Positions 4,360 through 11,679 of a stretch of 12,163 nt of DNA are shown piece by piece. The first letter of the stretch is position 1. Each line of letters begins with the position of its first letter. The translations under genes were made by a program, and so were the position numbers. This stretch comes from JAEDES01 sp964470055 (GTDB taxonomy: Bacteria; Bacillota_I; Bacilli_A; RF39; UBA660): assembly GCA_964470055.1 (NCBI GenBank), contig CAYXZZ010000043.1:1-12163 (forward strand), given 5' to 3'. The notes under the pieces were generated by a model, which was not told the origin of the DNA, made no database searches, and was given only the letters and a program-made list of their open reading frames with translations.

Positions 4360-6513
4360 ATGAATGAAATGATTATTAAAGAGATTGCAAAGGATTTAAA
4401 TATTACTGAGAAACAAGTTAATGTGGTACTTGAACTACTTAGTGAAGGTAATACTGTTCCTTTTATTGCGAGATATAGAAAAGAAGCAACAGGTGCACTT
4501 GATGAAGAGATGATACGTAAAATTAATGAGGTTTATGAATATCAAGTTAATTTATTGAAACGTAAAGAAGATGTAATTAGATTGATTGATGAAAAGGGTA
4601 TGATGACTGATGAACTTCGTAATTCAATTCTTGCTTGTACTAAGTTGGTTGAAGTAGAGGATTTGTATCGTCCATATAAGGAGAAGAAAAAGACTAAGGC
4701 AACTGAGGCTATAGCTGCAGGGCTTGAGCCATTTGCAAAAATGATTATGAGTTTTCCAACTACTGGTAGTTTAGATGAGATGGCTAAGAAGTTTGTTAAG
4801 GATGATTTAACGGTAGATAAATGTATTGAAGGTGCGAAGTATATTATTGCAGAATGGATTAGTGATAATGCAGGGTATCGTAAGGCAGTAAGAAATTATT
4901 TTTATAAGAATGGAATTATTTCATCTAGTTTAAAGAAGAATGCAAGTGATGAGGGTAAAGTATATGAAATGTATTATGAATATAATGAACCAGTTAAATA
5001 TATTAAGCCTCATAGAGTTTTAGCATTAAATCGAGGAGAAAACGAAAAGGTTTTATCTGTTAGTATTGATGTTGATAAAGAGGGAGTTATTTCTTATTTA
5101 GAGAAGAAGTTGATTAAGAATGAGAAGTCTTTTGTAGTTGATACTGTTAAAGAGGCTATAATGGATGCGTATAAGAGATTAATTGAACCATCTATTGAAA
5201 GAGAGATTAGAAGTGAACTGACTGAAGTTGGTGAGGAAGCAGCGATTGATAATTTTGGGAAGAACTTGGAAGCATTACTTTTAACTCCACCAATGAAAGA
5301 ACAAGTTGTACTTGCTTTTGATCCTGGTTTTGTTAATGGATGTAAATTGGCTGTTGTTGATAAGAACGGTAAGTATTTAGATTCTACTGTTATTAAGCCT
5401 TTCTTGAATGGAGATACAGAAAATAGAATTAAACTTAGTAAGGAAGTAGTTGTACAGCTTATTAAGAGACATAATGTGGATATTATTGCGATTGGTAATG
5501 GCACTGCTTCTCGTGAATCAGAAAAGTTCTGTAGTGAGATGATTAAGGAATACAATTTAAATTGTAAATATGTTATTGTTTCTGAGGCTGGGGCATCAAT
5601 TTATAGTGCTTCTCCTGTTGCGATAGAAGAATTTCCTGATTTGGCAGTGGAAAAGAGAAGCGCTGTTAGTATTGGAAGACGTTTACAGGATCCTTTAGCG
5701 GAACTTGTTAAGATTCCACCAGAGGGAATAGGTGTTGGGCTATATCAACATGATGTTAGTCAAAAGAAATTATCTAGTTCATTAGATTTTGTGGTTGAGA
5801 AATGCGTTAATAGTGTTGGAGTTAATATTAATACGGCTTCTAGTTCGTTATTGAAATATGTTTCTGGTATTACAAAAAAGGCAATTGAAAAGATTATTGA
5901 GTATCGTGAAGAAAAGGGAAAAATTACTTCACGTGAGGAAATAAAGAAGAAAAAGTTACTTACTGATAAGGCTTATGAGCAAGCAATTGGTTTTTTAAGA
6001 ATAGTGGACGGGGATAATGTATTAGATGCTACAGCGATACATCCAGAAAGTTATGATGTTGCGTTAAAGTTATTAGATGAACTTGGTATGAGTAAAACTA
6101 ATATTGGTACGAAAGAGTTAGTAGAAAAGTTAAATTCTATTGATTTAGAGGAATATAAGGAAAAACTTGGTACAGATATTTATACACTTGAAGATGTGGT
6201 TGCTTCTTTGAAGAAGCCGAATTTGGATCCAAGAGATGAGATGCCACAACCAATTTTAAAGAGTGATATACTTGATATTAAGGATTTAACTGTGGGGATG
6301 AAATTACAAGGTACTGTTAGAAATGTGGTTGACTTTGGATTGTTTATTGATATTGGATTACATAATGATGGACTTGCTCATATTTCTAAGTTAAGTAAAC
6401 AATTTATTAAACATCCTTCTGACTTATTTAGTGTTGGTGATATAGTTGATTGTTATGTTGAAGATATTTCTTTGGAAAAAGAAAAAGTTGGACTAAGTTT
6501 ACTTGAAAGATAG
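4360..6513 (+). CDS. tex: Tex family S1 RNA-binding transcription accessory protein
   Basis: This 717-aa protein has the usual Tex order. An N-terminal helical region (EIAKDLNITEKQVNVVLELL, then VPFIARYRKEATGALDEE) is followed by a YqgF/RNase-H-like domain from about residue 315 (VVLAFDPGF). Then comes a helix-hairpin-helix region from about 473 (LDFVVEKCVNSVGVNINTAS) and a C-terminal S1 domain from about 640 (VGMKLQGTVRNVVDFGLFID). Tex proteins bind nucleic acid and influence transcription or translation. The precise role in this organism is not visible. The length is normal and the gene looks intact. The start follows AAAGAGGT (4343-4350) at 9 nt. It is a housekeeping gene flanking the DGR, not part of it. 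Confidence 0.95.
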   Translation: MNEMIIKEIAKDLNITEKQVNVVLELLSEGNTVPFIARYRKEATGALDEEMIRKINEVYEYQVNLLKRKEDVIRLIDEKGMMTDELRNSILACTKLVEVEDLYRPYKEKKKTKATEAIAAGLEPFAKMIMSFPTTGSLDEMAKKFVKDDLTVDKCIEGAKYIIAEWISDNAGYRKAVRNYFYKNGIISSSLKKNASDEGKVYEMYYEYNEPVKYIKPHRVLALNRGENEKVLSVSIDVDKEGVISYLEKKLIKNEKSFVVDTVKEAIMDAYKRLIEPSIEREIRSELTEVGEEAAIDNFGKNLEALLLTPPMKEQVVLAFDPGFVNGCKLAVVDKNGKYLDSTVIKPFLNGDTENRIKLSKEVVVQLIKRHNVDIIAIGNGTASRESEKFCSEMIKEYNLNCKYVIVSEAGASIYSASPVAIEEFPDLAVEKRSAVSIGRRLQDPLAELVKIPPEGIGVGLYQHDVSQKKLSSSLDFVVEKCVNSVGVNINTASSSLLKYVSGITKKAIEKIIEYREEKGKITSREEIKKKKLLTDKAYEQAIGFLRIVDGDNVLDATAIHPESYDVALKLLDELGMSKTNIGTKELVEKLNSIDLEEYKEKLGTDIYTLEDVVASLKKPNLDPRDEMPQPILKSDILDIKDLTVGMKLQGTVRNVVDFGLFIDIGLHNDGLAHISKLSKQFIKHPSDLFSVGDIVDCYVEDISLEKEKVGLSLLER

Positions 6514-6523
6514 AATAAAAAAG

Positions 6524-6551
6524 CTACTTAATTAAAATAAGTAGTTTTTTT
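6524..6551 (+). terminator. Intrinsic terminator of tex
   Basis: CTACTTA (6524-6530) pairs with TAAGTAG (6538-6544) and is followed by seven T (6545-6551). A run of A before the stem could make it work in the opposite direction too. The base after the T-run is the first base of the group II intron remnant. Confidence 0.9.
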
Positions 6552-7025
6552 GTGTGCTGTGCATGGCATGGCATATATCTAGTTGGTGAAAGTCCTATAC
6601 ACGCGTAGGTATCGATGAAGTGTTAGGGAAGCACAAAGCATTAACTGATGCTAGGGCTAAAGGAAGTGTGAAACAAAATCGAGAACTAACGAACAGAAAT
6701 TTACTATAAGGCTACATAAATGGATGAGGTTGCCAAACAAACTACTTTATGTGGTAGTTAATTGAGGAAAGATAGGAGGTCTTACGAACAGTTAAGGAAG
6801 TCTCTATTAAGAAAAACGGTCGAAAAAGGTGTATCGTAAGAAGTCGTCAGCAGAGGTCGTAGTGCTAGAAAATTAGGAAGGACTGAATAATTTGTAGTTT
6901 CGACTACTGAAATTGAAATGGATTATAATCTTAATTAATAAATAGGAAAAGATTAGCATATCTAATGGATAAATTCTATAAAAGATGATTAGTCTATGTA
7001 CGAAATTAGAAAGGTGGAAACAAAT
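6552..7025 (+). mobile_element. Group II intron remnant, 5' ribozyme part
   Basis: The segment begins GTGTG immediately after the tex terminator T-run. It then contains stretches typical of domain I of bacterial group II introns: AGTTGGTGAAAGTCC (6581-6595), GGGAAGCACAAAGC, GAGAACTAACGAACAG and GTCAGCAGAGGTCGTAGT. It leads directly into a maturase-like start codon with an SD (AAAGGTGG). I see no domain V hairpin or intron 3' end anywhere before 7461, so the intron is truncated and cannot splice. Introns of class C insert after terminator hairpins, and the position fits that habit. The class assignment is otherwise unproven. Confidence 0.75.
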
Positions 7026-7226
7026 ATGGAACTTTTAGAAAAAATACTTTCCAAAGATAATTTGAATCAGGCTTATAGACAAGTCTATAAAAACAAGGGC
7101 AAGTGGGATTGATAGCATTGCGGTGGTGTGAAAGGGTATTATATCAAAAATGTAAAATTTGTTGAAAATTTACTCTATTCGATTTGGGAAAACCTTTTTT
7201 ATCGAATAATATATGTGAAGACTTAA
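7026..7226 (+). pseudogene. Truncated, frameshifted group II intron maturase/reverse transcriptase
   Basis: The reading starts MELLEKILSKDNLNQAYRQV, the standard N-terminus of LtrA-type intron-encoded proteins, and then YKNKG. It goes out of frame at 7099-7104 and stops at TGA 7110-7112. The expected continuation, SGIDSIAV, appears in another frame from 7102, and KGYYIKNV appears in a third frame from 7131 until TAA at 7224-7226. At least two indels have therefore occurred, and the catalytic reverse transcriptase domains are missing. It is a dead remnant about one tenth of the normal length of some 420-600 aa. Confidence 0.8.
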
Positions 7227-7460
7227 TTGAATACTACCTCTAATCCTAATTGAAGGAGGTGATGTGTAATCAAGAAAAAAGATTTATTGATCTCTTTTCA
7301 GATTTTGATCATTCTTGTGTTAGTGATATTACTATTGATATTGTGTGTACATAGTAGTTTTAAGAGAAAGTTCAATCCTTGCGAAAAATTAAGTCTTCCT
7401 TTTTGCCTAAGTTTCCTTTGTCATATTTGTTGTAATATAACGGTACACATTTATCAATAA
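7227..7460 (+). other. Intergenic stretch with perfect SD and a hydrophobic frame lacking a normal start
   Basis: AAGGAGGTGA (7253-7262) is fully complementary to the 16S rRNA 3' end. Six nt later, at ATC 7269, begins an open frame of 63 codons ending at TAA 7458-7460. It reads KKKDLLISFQILIILVLVIL, then LLILC and HSSFKRKF: basic, one strong membrane-type helix, basic. No ATG, GTG or TTG is available in this frame near the SD. The ATG at 7262 lies within the SD and opens a different, non-hydrophobic 30-codon frame. It could be a broken small membrane or type I-toxin-like peptide gene, or chance. No other gene is visible here. Confidence 0.35.
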
Positions 7461-8087
7461 TTAAATATATAAATAGATAGTACGTCCATCTTTTTTTATT
7501 AATTTTTCTTTTTCCATTTTATTTAACTCGCGCATGAGATTACTTCTATCAACTGCGATATATTCGGCAATGGCTTTGTAGGAAGTAGTTACTTTAAAGA
7601 TGTTATCTTTGTTGGCACGGCGTTTTAAGAAGAAGATTAATTTTTCTCTAACTGAGCGTTTTGATAGTAGTTCGATTTTTTCGTTTTGTTGACGATTATC
7701 TTCTATTAAGAGTTCGAATAGTTGAATTACTAAGTTGGTATGAAAAGGACAGTTTAGTTGACAGTTTTTTAGAGTAGAATAATAATCAATAAAAGTTACT
7801 TCAGTATAGTTGTTGCTGATGATATAGATTTCGTCTTCGGAATTTTGAAAGAATAAATTGGAAAAAATATCGTTTTCTTTTAATTCTCTCATAATAGTAG
7901 TATTTCCATCAATATCTGTTTTTATGATAAAGGCTTTTCCATAGGTGATAAAACCAATTCTTTTTTTTATGGGAGTGTAACTTAAGATAAGTTCTTTGTT
8001 TGTGTAAATTTTTGTTGTGACATTGACACACTTTGACAGATTTTTTCTAAACATTAAAAGTCTTTCATTTGACGTATTTTCAACCAT
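7461..8087 (-). CDS. Crp/Fnr-family transcriptional regulator
   Basis: This 208-aa protein has an N-terminal cyclic-nucleotide-binding-like beta-barrel (residues about 20-105, including KAFIIKTDIDGNTTIMREL and DIFSNLFF). A dimer helix (about 115-145) and a C-terminal winged helix (SVREKLIFFL, YKAIAEYIAVDRSNLMRELN, then KLIKKDGRTIYL) follow. DRSNLMRELN is the probable recognition helix. Three cysteines (C20, C109, C113, the last two in NCQLNCPFH) might sense redox or hold a cluster, but this is inference; the four-cysteine FNR pattern is not present. The gene is divergent from nrdD-nrdG and shares a palindrome with it, so it probably controls anaerobic nucleotide reduction. The start is preceded by GGTGGTGA on the minus strand. 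Confidence 0.9.
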   Translation of the reverse strand: MVENTSNERLLMFRKNLSKCVNVTTKIYTNKELILSYTPIKKRIGFITYGKAFIIKTDIDGNTTIMRELKENDIFSNLFFQNSEDEIYIISNNYTEVTFIDYYSTLKNCQLNCPFHTNLVIQLFELLIEDNRQQNEKIELLSKRSVREKLIFFLKRRANKDNIFKVTTSYKAIAEYIAVDRSNLMRELNKMEKEKLIKKDGRTIYLYI

Positions 8088-8110
8088 ATTTTCACCACCA
8101 ATTGAAATTT

Positions 8111-8139
8111 ATTATAACAACTTTTTGTTTTAGTTGCAA
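8111..8139 (-). promoter_or_regulatory. Promoter of the Crp/Fnr-family regulator gene
   Basis: On the minus strand: TTGCAA (8139-8134), a 17-bp spacer and TATAAT (8116-8111), a consensus -10. The -35 box lies inside the palindrome at 8133-8146, so a protein bound there would block this promoter. Confidence 0.75.
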
Positions 8140-8146
8140 ATGCAAC
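8133..8146. promoter_or_regulatory. Palindromic operator, probable Crp/Fnr-type site
   Basis: GTTGCA-AA-TGCAAC is a perfect 6+2+6 palindrome in the 115-bp divergent intergenic region. Its centre lies about 41.5 bp upstream of the transcription start inferred for nrdD, the classical class II activator position. It also covers the -35 box of the regulator's own promoter. Binding by the adjacent regulator is inferred. Confidence 0.7.
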
Positions 8147-8168
8147 ATTTAAAAAAATGAAAGTAGGG

Positions 8169-8174
8169 TACAAT
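8169..8174 (+). promoter_or_regulatory. -10 box of the nrdD-nrdG-dut operon promoter
   Basis: TACAAT (8169-8174) fits a -10 box, with transcription expected to start near 8181. The hexamer expected at -35 (17 bp upstream, ATTTAA-like) is poor. Together with the palindrome just upstream, this is the signature of an activator-dependent promoter. Confidence 0.65.
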
Positions 8175-8202
8175 GTGAAGTATATGGCGGAGGTAAAGAG
8201 GT

Positions 8203-10353
8203 ATGGCAAGAAGTAAAAAAGAAGAAAAAAAGATAATGATTATTAAAAAAAATGGTAATTTGGAAGAGTTTGATTCAGAAAGAATCAAGGCTGCTTGTAA
8301 TTCTAGTGCTGAAAGAGTTATGGTTGATTTGACGGATGCTGCTTTAGAGAAAATTGTCAAGTTGGTTCGAGAATTATTAGAGACACAAACGACTAATCCG
8401 ACAGTGGAACAGGTTCATAGTTGTTGTGAAGCGGCTTTAGAAAAGGTAAATCCTCTTGTTGCGAAAAGTTATCGTGAGTATAGAGATTATAAGAGAGAAA
8501 TTGTTCATATTCTTGATAAGGTTTATAAAAAGGCTCAAGTTATTACATATATAGGTGATAAAGATTGTGCTAATATGGATAGTGCTTTAGTTACTACACA
8601 AAGATGTTTAATTTATAATAGTTTGAATAAGGAATTATATAAGAAGTTCTTTTTGACTGCTGCGGAAATAGAGGCTTGTAAAGATGGATATATTTATATT
8701 CATGATATGAGTTTTAGAAGAGATACGATGAATTGCTGTTTATTTGATATGGCTAATGTCTTAAAAGATGGATTTGAGATGAGTAATATTTGGTATACAG
8801 AACCTAAAGGTTTACAAACGGCTTTTAATGTAATGGGAGATGTCATTATTAATACAACAGCGATGCAGTATGGGGGATTTACTGTATCGGAAGTTGATAG
8901 TGTTTTGAAAAAGTATGCGAAGTTATCTTATGAAAAATATTATAATGAGTATTTGGATATTAAGGGTAGTGAATATGTAGATGAGGCTGGGGAGTATGCT
9001 TGGCGTAAGACTGTTCGTGAGTGTGAACAGGGATATCAAGGAATTGAATATAAATTAAATACAGTTAGTTCTAGTAGGGGAGATTATCCGTTTGTAACAT
9101 TTACTTTTGGTGTTGATACTGATGAGTTTGCGATAATGATTACTAAGACTATGTTAGATGTACATAGAGAAGGCCAAGGAAAGAAAGGTTTTAAGAAGCC
9201 AACTTTGTTTCCTAAGTTAGTATTTTTATATGATAAGAATTTACATGGAGAAGGTAAGGTTTTACGTGAAAGTTTTCTTTCAGCAATTAAGTGTAGTGAG
9301 AAGACGATGTATCCGGATTATTTATCTTTAACTGGAGAGGGTTATGTTCCAGAAATGTATAAGAAGTATGGAAGAATAATTAGTCCAATGGGATGTAGAG
9401 CATTCTTAAGTCCTTGGTATGAGCGAGGAGGAATGGAACCAGCGGATGATGAAGACAAACCTGTATTTATTGGAAGATTTAATATAGGGGCAATATCACT
9501 TCATTTACCAATGATACTTGCGAAGGCAAGGGAGGAACAAAAAGATTTTTATGAGGTACTTGATTATTATTTACAAATGATACGTAAGATTCATATTAGA
9601 ACTTATAAATATTTGGCTAAGAGAAAAGCATCTACTAATCCACTTGCTTATTGTCAAGGAGGATTTTATGGTGGAAATCTTAAACCTGAGGAGTCTATTG
9701 AATCAGTAATGAAATCTTGTACTGCCTCTTATGGAATTACAGCTTTAAATGAATTACAAGTTTTATATAATGGAAAGAGTATTGTGGAAGATGGGCAGTT
9801 TGCGTTAGATACATTAAAATATATTAATGATAAGACACTTGAATATAAAAAAGAAGATGGTATTTTATATGCGATTTATGGTACTCCTGCGGAGAGTTTA
9901 TGTGGTTTACAAATTAAACAATTTAGAAAGAAGTATGGAGTTATTGAAGGGGTAAGTTCTCGTGAATATGTTTCTAATAGTTTCCATTGTGGAGTATGGG
10001 AAGATATTACAGGAATTGAAAAGCAGGATTTAGAAGAAAGATTCTGGGAACTTTGTAAAGGTGGAAGAATTCAGTATGTTAGATATAATTTAAGTTATAA
10101 TCGTAAGGCTATGCTTACTTATATTGAACGGGCGATGGAAAAGGGTTTTTACGAGGGAGTTAATCTTTCACTTGCTTATTGTAATAACTGTGGTCATGAA
10201 GAGTTGGAGATGGATACTTGTCCAAAGTGTGGAAGTAGTGATTTAACGAAGATTGATCGCATGAATGGATATTTGTCTTTTTCAAGAGTTCATGGAGATA
10301 CAATGTTAGGGGCTGCAAAGATGGCAGAGATTGCTGAAAGGAAGTCAATGTGA
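8203..10353 (+). CDS. nrdD: Anaerobic (class III) ribonucleoside-triphosphate reductase, catalytic subunit
   Basis: This 716-aa glycyl-radical enzyme reduces ribonucleoside triphosphates to deoxyribonucleotides without oxygen. It has an N-terminal ATP-cone (IIKKNGNLEEFDSERIKAAC, residues about 10-100) for allosteric control. The catalytic barrel follows (YIYIHDMSFRRDTMNCCLF, cysteines 178 and 179). A C-terminal zinc knuckle (C660-N-N-C663 and C673-P-K-C676) precedes the glycyl-radical loop RMNGYLSF with Gly689. The tail SRVHGDTMLGAAKMAEIAER matches the Firmicutes type, and length and motifs are intact. The start ATG follows GGAGG (8189-8193) at 9 nt. It is followed by its activase with a 4-nt or 1-nt overlap. 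Confidence 0.95.
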   Translation: MARSKKEEKKIMIIKKNGNLEEFDSERIKAACNSSAERVMVDLTDAALEKIVKLVRELLETQTTNPTVEQVHSCCEAALEKVNPLVAKSYREYRDYKREIVHILDKVYKKAQVITYIGDKDCANMDSALVTTQRCLIYNSLNKELYKKFFLTAAEIEACKDGYIYIHDMSFRRDTMNCCLFDMANVLKDGFEMSNIWYTEPKGLQTAFNVMGDVIINTTAMQYGGFTVSEVDSVLKKYAKLSYEKYYNEYLDIKGSEYVDEAGEYAWRKTVRECEQGYQGIEYKLNTVSSSRGDYPFVTFTFGVDTDEFAIMITKTMLDVHREGQGKKGFKKPTLFPKLVFLYDKNLHGEGKVLRESFLSAIKCSEKTMYPDYLSLTGEGYVPEMYKKYGRIISPMGCRAFLSPWYERGGMEPADDEDKPVFIGRFNIGAISLHLPMILAKAREEQKDFYEVLDYYLQMIRKIHIRTYKYLAKRKASTNPLAYCQGGFYGGNLKPEESIESVMKSCTASYGITALNELQVLYNGKSIVEDGQFALDTLKYINDKTLEYKKEDGILYAIYGTPAESLCGLQIKQFRKKYGVIEGVSSREYVSNSFHCGVWEDITGIEKQDLEERFWELCKGGRIQYVRYNLSYNRKAMLTYIERAMEKGFYEGVNLSLAYCNNCGHEELEMDTCPKCGSSDLTKIDRMNGYLSFSRVHGDTMLGAAKMAEIAERKSM

Positions 10354-10895
10354 TGAGATATCATAATATTACAAAGGCAGATATGCTTAATGGTGAAGGA
10401 CTTCGAGTGGTTTTATGGACTAGTGGTTGTAGTCATCACTGTCAAGCATGTCAGAATGCTGTTACTTGGAATAAAGATGATGGACTTTTATTTGATGAAG
10501 ATGCTAGATGCGAAATATTTGCTGAATTAGAAAAAGACTGGTGTGATGGGTTAACCTTATCAGGAGGAGATCCATTGTTTCTAGAAAGTAGAGAGGACAT
10601 CGCAAAGTTAGTTAAAGAAGTAAAAGAAAAATATCCAAATAAGACTATTTGGTGTTATACAGGATTCATTTGGGAAGAGTTGATGAGACAAATGGAGACT
10701 GATAAAGATTTAGAAACTATTATTAAAAATATTGATGTGTTGCTTGATGGGAAGTTTGTTTTGAGACTTGCCTTAGAGAAACTACATTATGTTGGTAGTA
10801 GTAATCAATGTATTATTGATGTTAAAAAGAGTTTAGAAAATGATAAGAAGATTTTATATATAGATAATAATAAGTTATTAGAAGGAGAAGATTAA
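10350..10895 (+). CDS. nrdG: Anaerobic ribonucleotide reductase activating protein (radical SAM)
   Basis: This 181-aa radical-SAM activase uses S-adenosylmethionine and a 4Fe-4S cluster to install the glycyl radical on NrdD. The cluster motif is C27-S-H-H-C31-Q-A-C34, which is the CX3CX2C pattern of radical SAM enzymes. SGGDPLF is the SAM-binding GGD/E motif. The start is either GTG 10350 (4-nt overlap with nrdD) or ATG 10353 (TGATG overlap). Both sit behind the AAAGGA of the nrdD end, and the ATG has the better codon. It is longer than E. coli NrdG (154 aa), with extra C-terminal residues. The coupling with nrdD suggests balanced synthesis of enzyme and activase. Confidence 0.95.
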   Translation: MMRYHNITKADMLNGEGLRVVLWTSGCSHHCQACQNAVTWNKDDGLLFDEDARCEIFAELEKDWCDGLTLSGGDPLFLESREDIAKLVKEVKEKYPNKTIWCYTGFIWEELMRQMETDKDLETIIKNIDVLLDGKFVLRLALEKLHYVGSSNQCIIDVKKSLENDKKILYIDNNKLLEGED

Positions 10896-10896
10896 T

Positions 10897-11355
10897 ATGA
10901 AAAAACGTGGATTTGAAATTGCTAAAGGATGGGAAAATAAAGGGATAAATTTACCGGTTAGAAAGACTGCACATTCTGCTGGATACGATGTAGAGGCTGC
11001 TGAGGATATAGTTATTCCAATGTTTACGCCAGGCTGTAAGCCTACTTTAATCCCGACTGGATTAAAGGCTTATTGTATGGAGGATGAATGTTATTTACTA
11101 CTAAATCGTAGTAGTGGACCTAAGAAAGGATTTTTAATGGCTAATAGTGTGGGTTTAATTGATTCTGACTATTATGGAAATCCAGATAATGATGGACATT
11201 TCTATTTTGCATATTTTAATTGTAGTGACCATGATATTGAAGTTAAAAAGGGTGATGTTATTGGACAAGTAGTATTCCAAAAATATTTAGTTGTTGATAA
11301 TGATAATGCTACTGGAACACGTACTGGTGGATTTGGTTCTACTGATAAGAAATGA
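10897..11355 (+). CDS. dut: dUTP diphosphatase (dUTPase)
   Basis: This 152-aa trimeric-type dUTPase hydrolyses dUTP to dUMP and pyrophosphate. It keeps uracil out of DNA and feeds thymidylate synthesis. The five motifs are in order: SAGYD (27-31), RSSGPKKG (from 71), IDSDYYG (from 88, with a following NPDNDG loop), GQVVFQKY, and the glycine-rich C-terminal arm RTGGFGST (from 142). The gene starts one base after the nrdG stop with SD GAAGGAGAAG, so it belongs to the nrdD-nrdG operon. This fits its use of the dUTP by-product of deoxynucleotide synthesis. A dCTP-deaminase relative is less likely given motif 3. Confidence 0.88.
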   Translation: MKKRGFEIAKGWENKGINLPVRKTAHSAGYDVEAAEDIVIPMFTPGCKPTLIPTGLKAYCMEDECYLLLNRSSGPKKGFLMANSVGLIDSDYYGNPDNDGHFYFAYFNCSDHDIEVKKGDVIGQVVFQKYLVVDNDNATGTRTGGFGSTDKK

Positions 11356-11391
11356 TTTGAAAAAATAAAATTTTATAAAAAATGATTTTTT

Positions 11392-11415
11392 GATTTTTTG
11401 AAAAAATCTTTTTTT
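11392..11415 (+). terminator. Probable A/T-only terminator after dut
   Basis: GATTTTTT (11392-11399) and AAAAAATC (11401-11408) are complementary and are followed by seven T (11409-11415). The stem has one G-C pair only, so it is weak. It is the best candidate for the end of the nrdD-nrdG-dut transcript. Confidence 0.5.
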
Positions 11416-11611
11416 ATAAACTGGTGGTTTGTTGAAAAATAAAGGAAATTTACTATTTACGATTTTGAAAAAATTAAAAATAGGAAAAAACGATTTTTCT
11501 TAATGTCTAAATTTGTCAATTGTCGTAAATCGAACAAAATAATTTTTTTGACGTTTTCTTTATATATCAACGGAATTGAAAAAAGACTTAAAAAATTGTC
11601 GAAAATAGTGG

Positions 11612-11640
11612 TTGCAAAAGTGGATAAGCGATTATAAAAT
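11612..11640 (+). promoter_or_regulatory. Promoter of the second NrdD-like gene
   Basis: TTGCAA (11612-11617), a 17-bp spacer and TAAAAT (11635-11640), 39 nt before the start codon. The -35 region reads GTTGCAAA, the same as the left half of the palindrome at 8133, but the right half is missing. Confidence 0.55.
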
Positions 11641-11679
11641 GAAGTTAGAAAAGTTAAGTGAATGTGGGAGGTAAAACTT

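Larger units (their letters stand above)
11356..11679. other. A/T-rich intergenic region between dut and the second nrdD-like gene
   Basis: This 324-bp stretch contains poly-A and poly-T tracts and no supportable gene. It holds the weak terminator at 11392 and the promoter at 11612-11640. The minus-strand open frame across the region is low-complexity and runs antisense into the next gene, so I do not accept it as coding. Confidence 0.6.

Noticed and set aside
5094..5555. 153-aa minus-strand open frame inside tex
   Set aside because: It is antisense to the conserved catalytic-like region of tex, with Ser/Leu-rich low-complexity translation and no SD.
2363..6513. Mollicutes-type genetic code (UGA = Trp), suspected from the strong AT bias
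   Set aside because: nrdD ends with TGA at the expected C-terminus and dut ends with TGA, while Trp is encoded by TGG, so the standard code holds.
8130..8360. 76-aa minus-strand open frame over the nrdD start
   Set aside because: It overlaps the divergent promoter region and the ATP-cone of nrdD and has no SD or recognisable domain.
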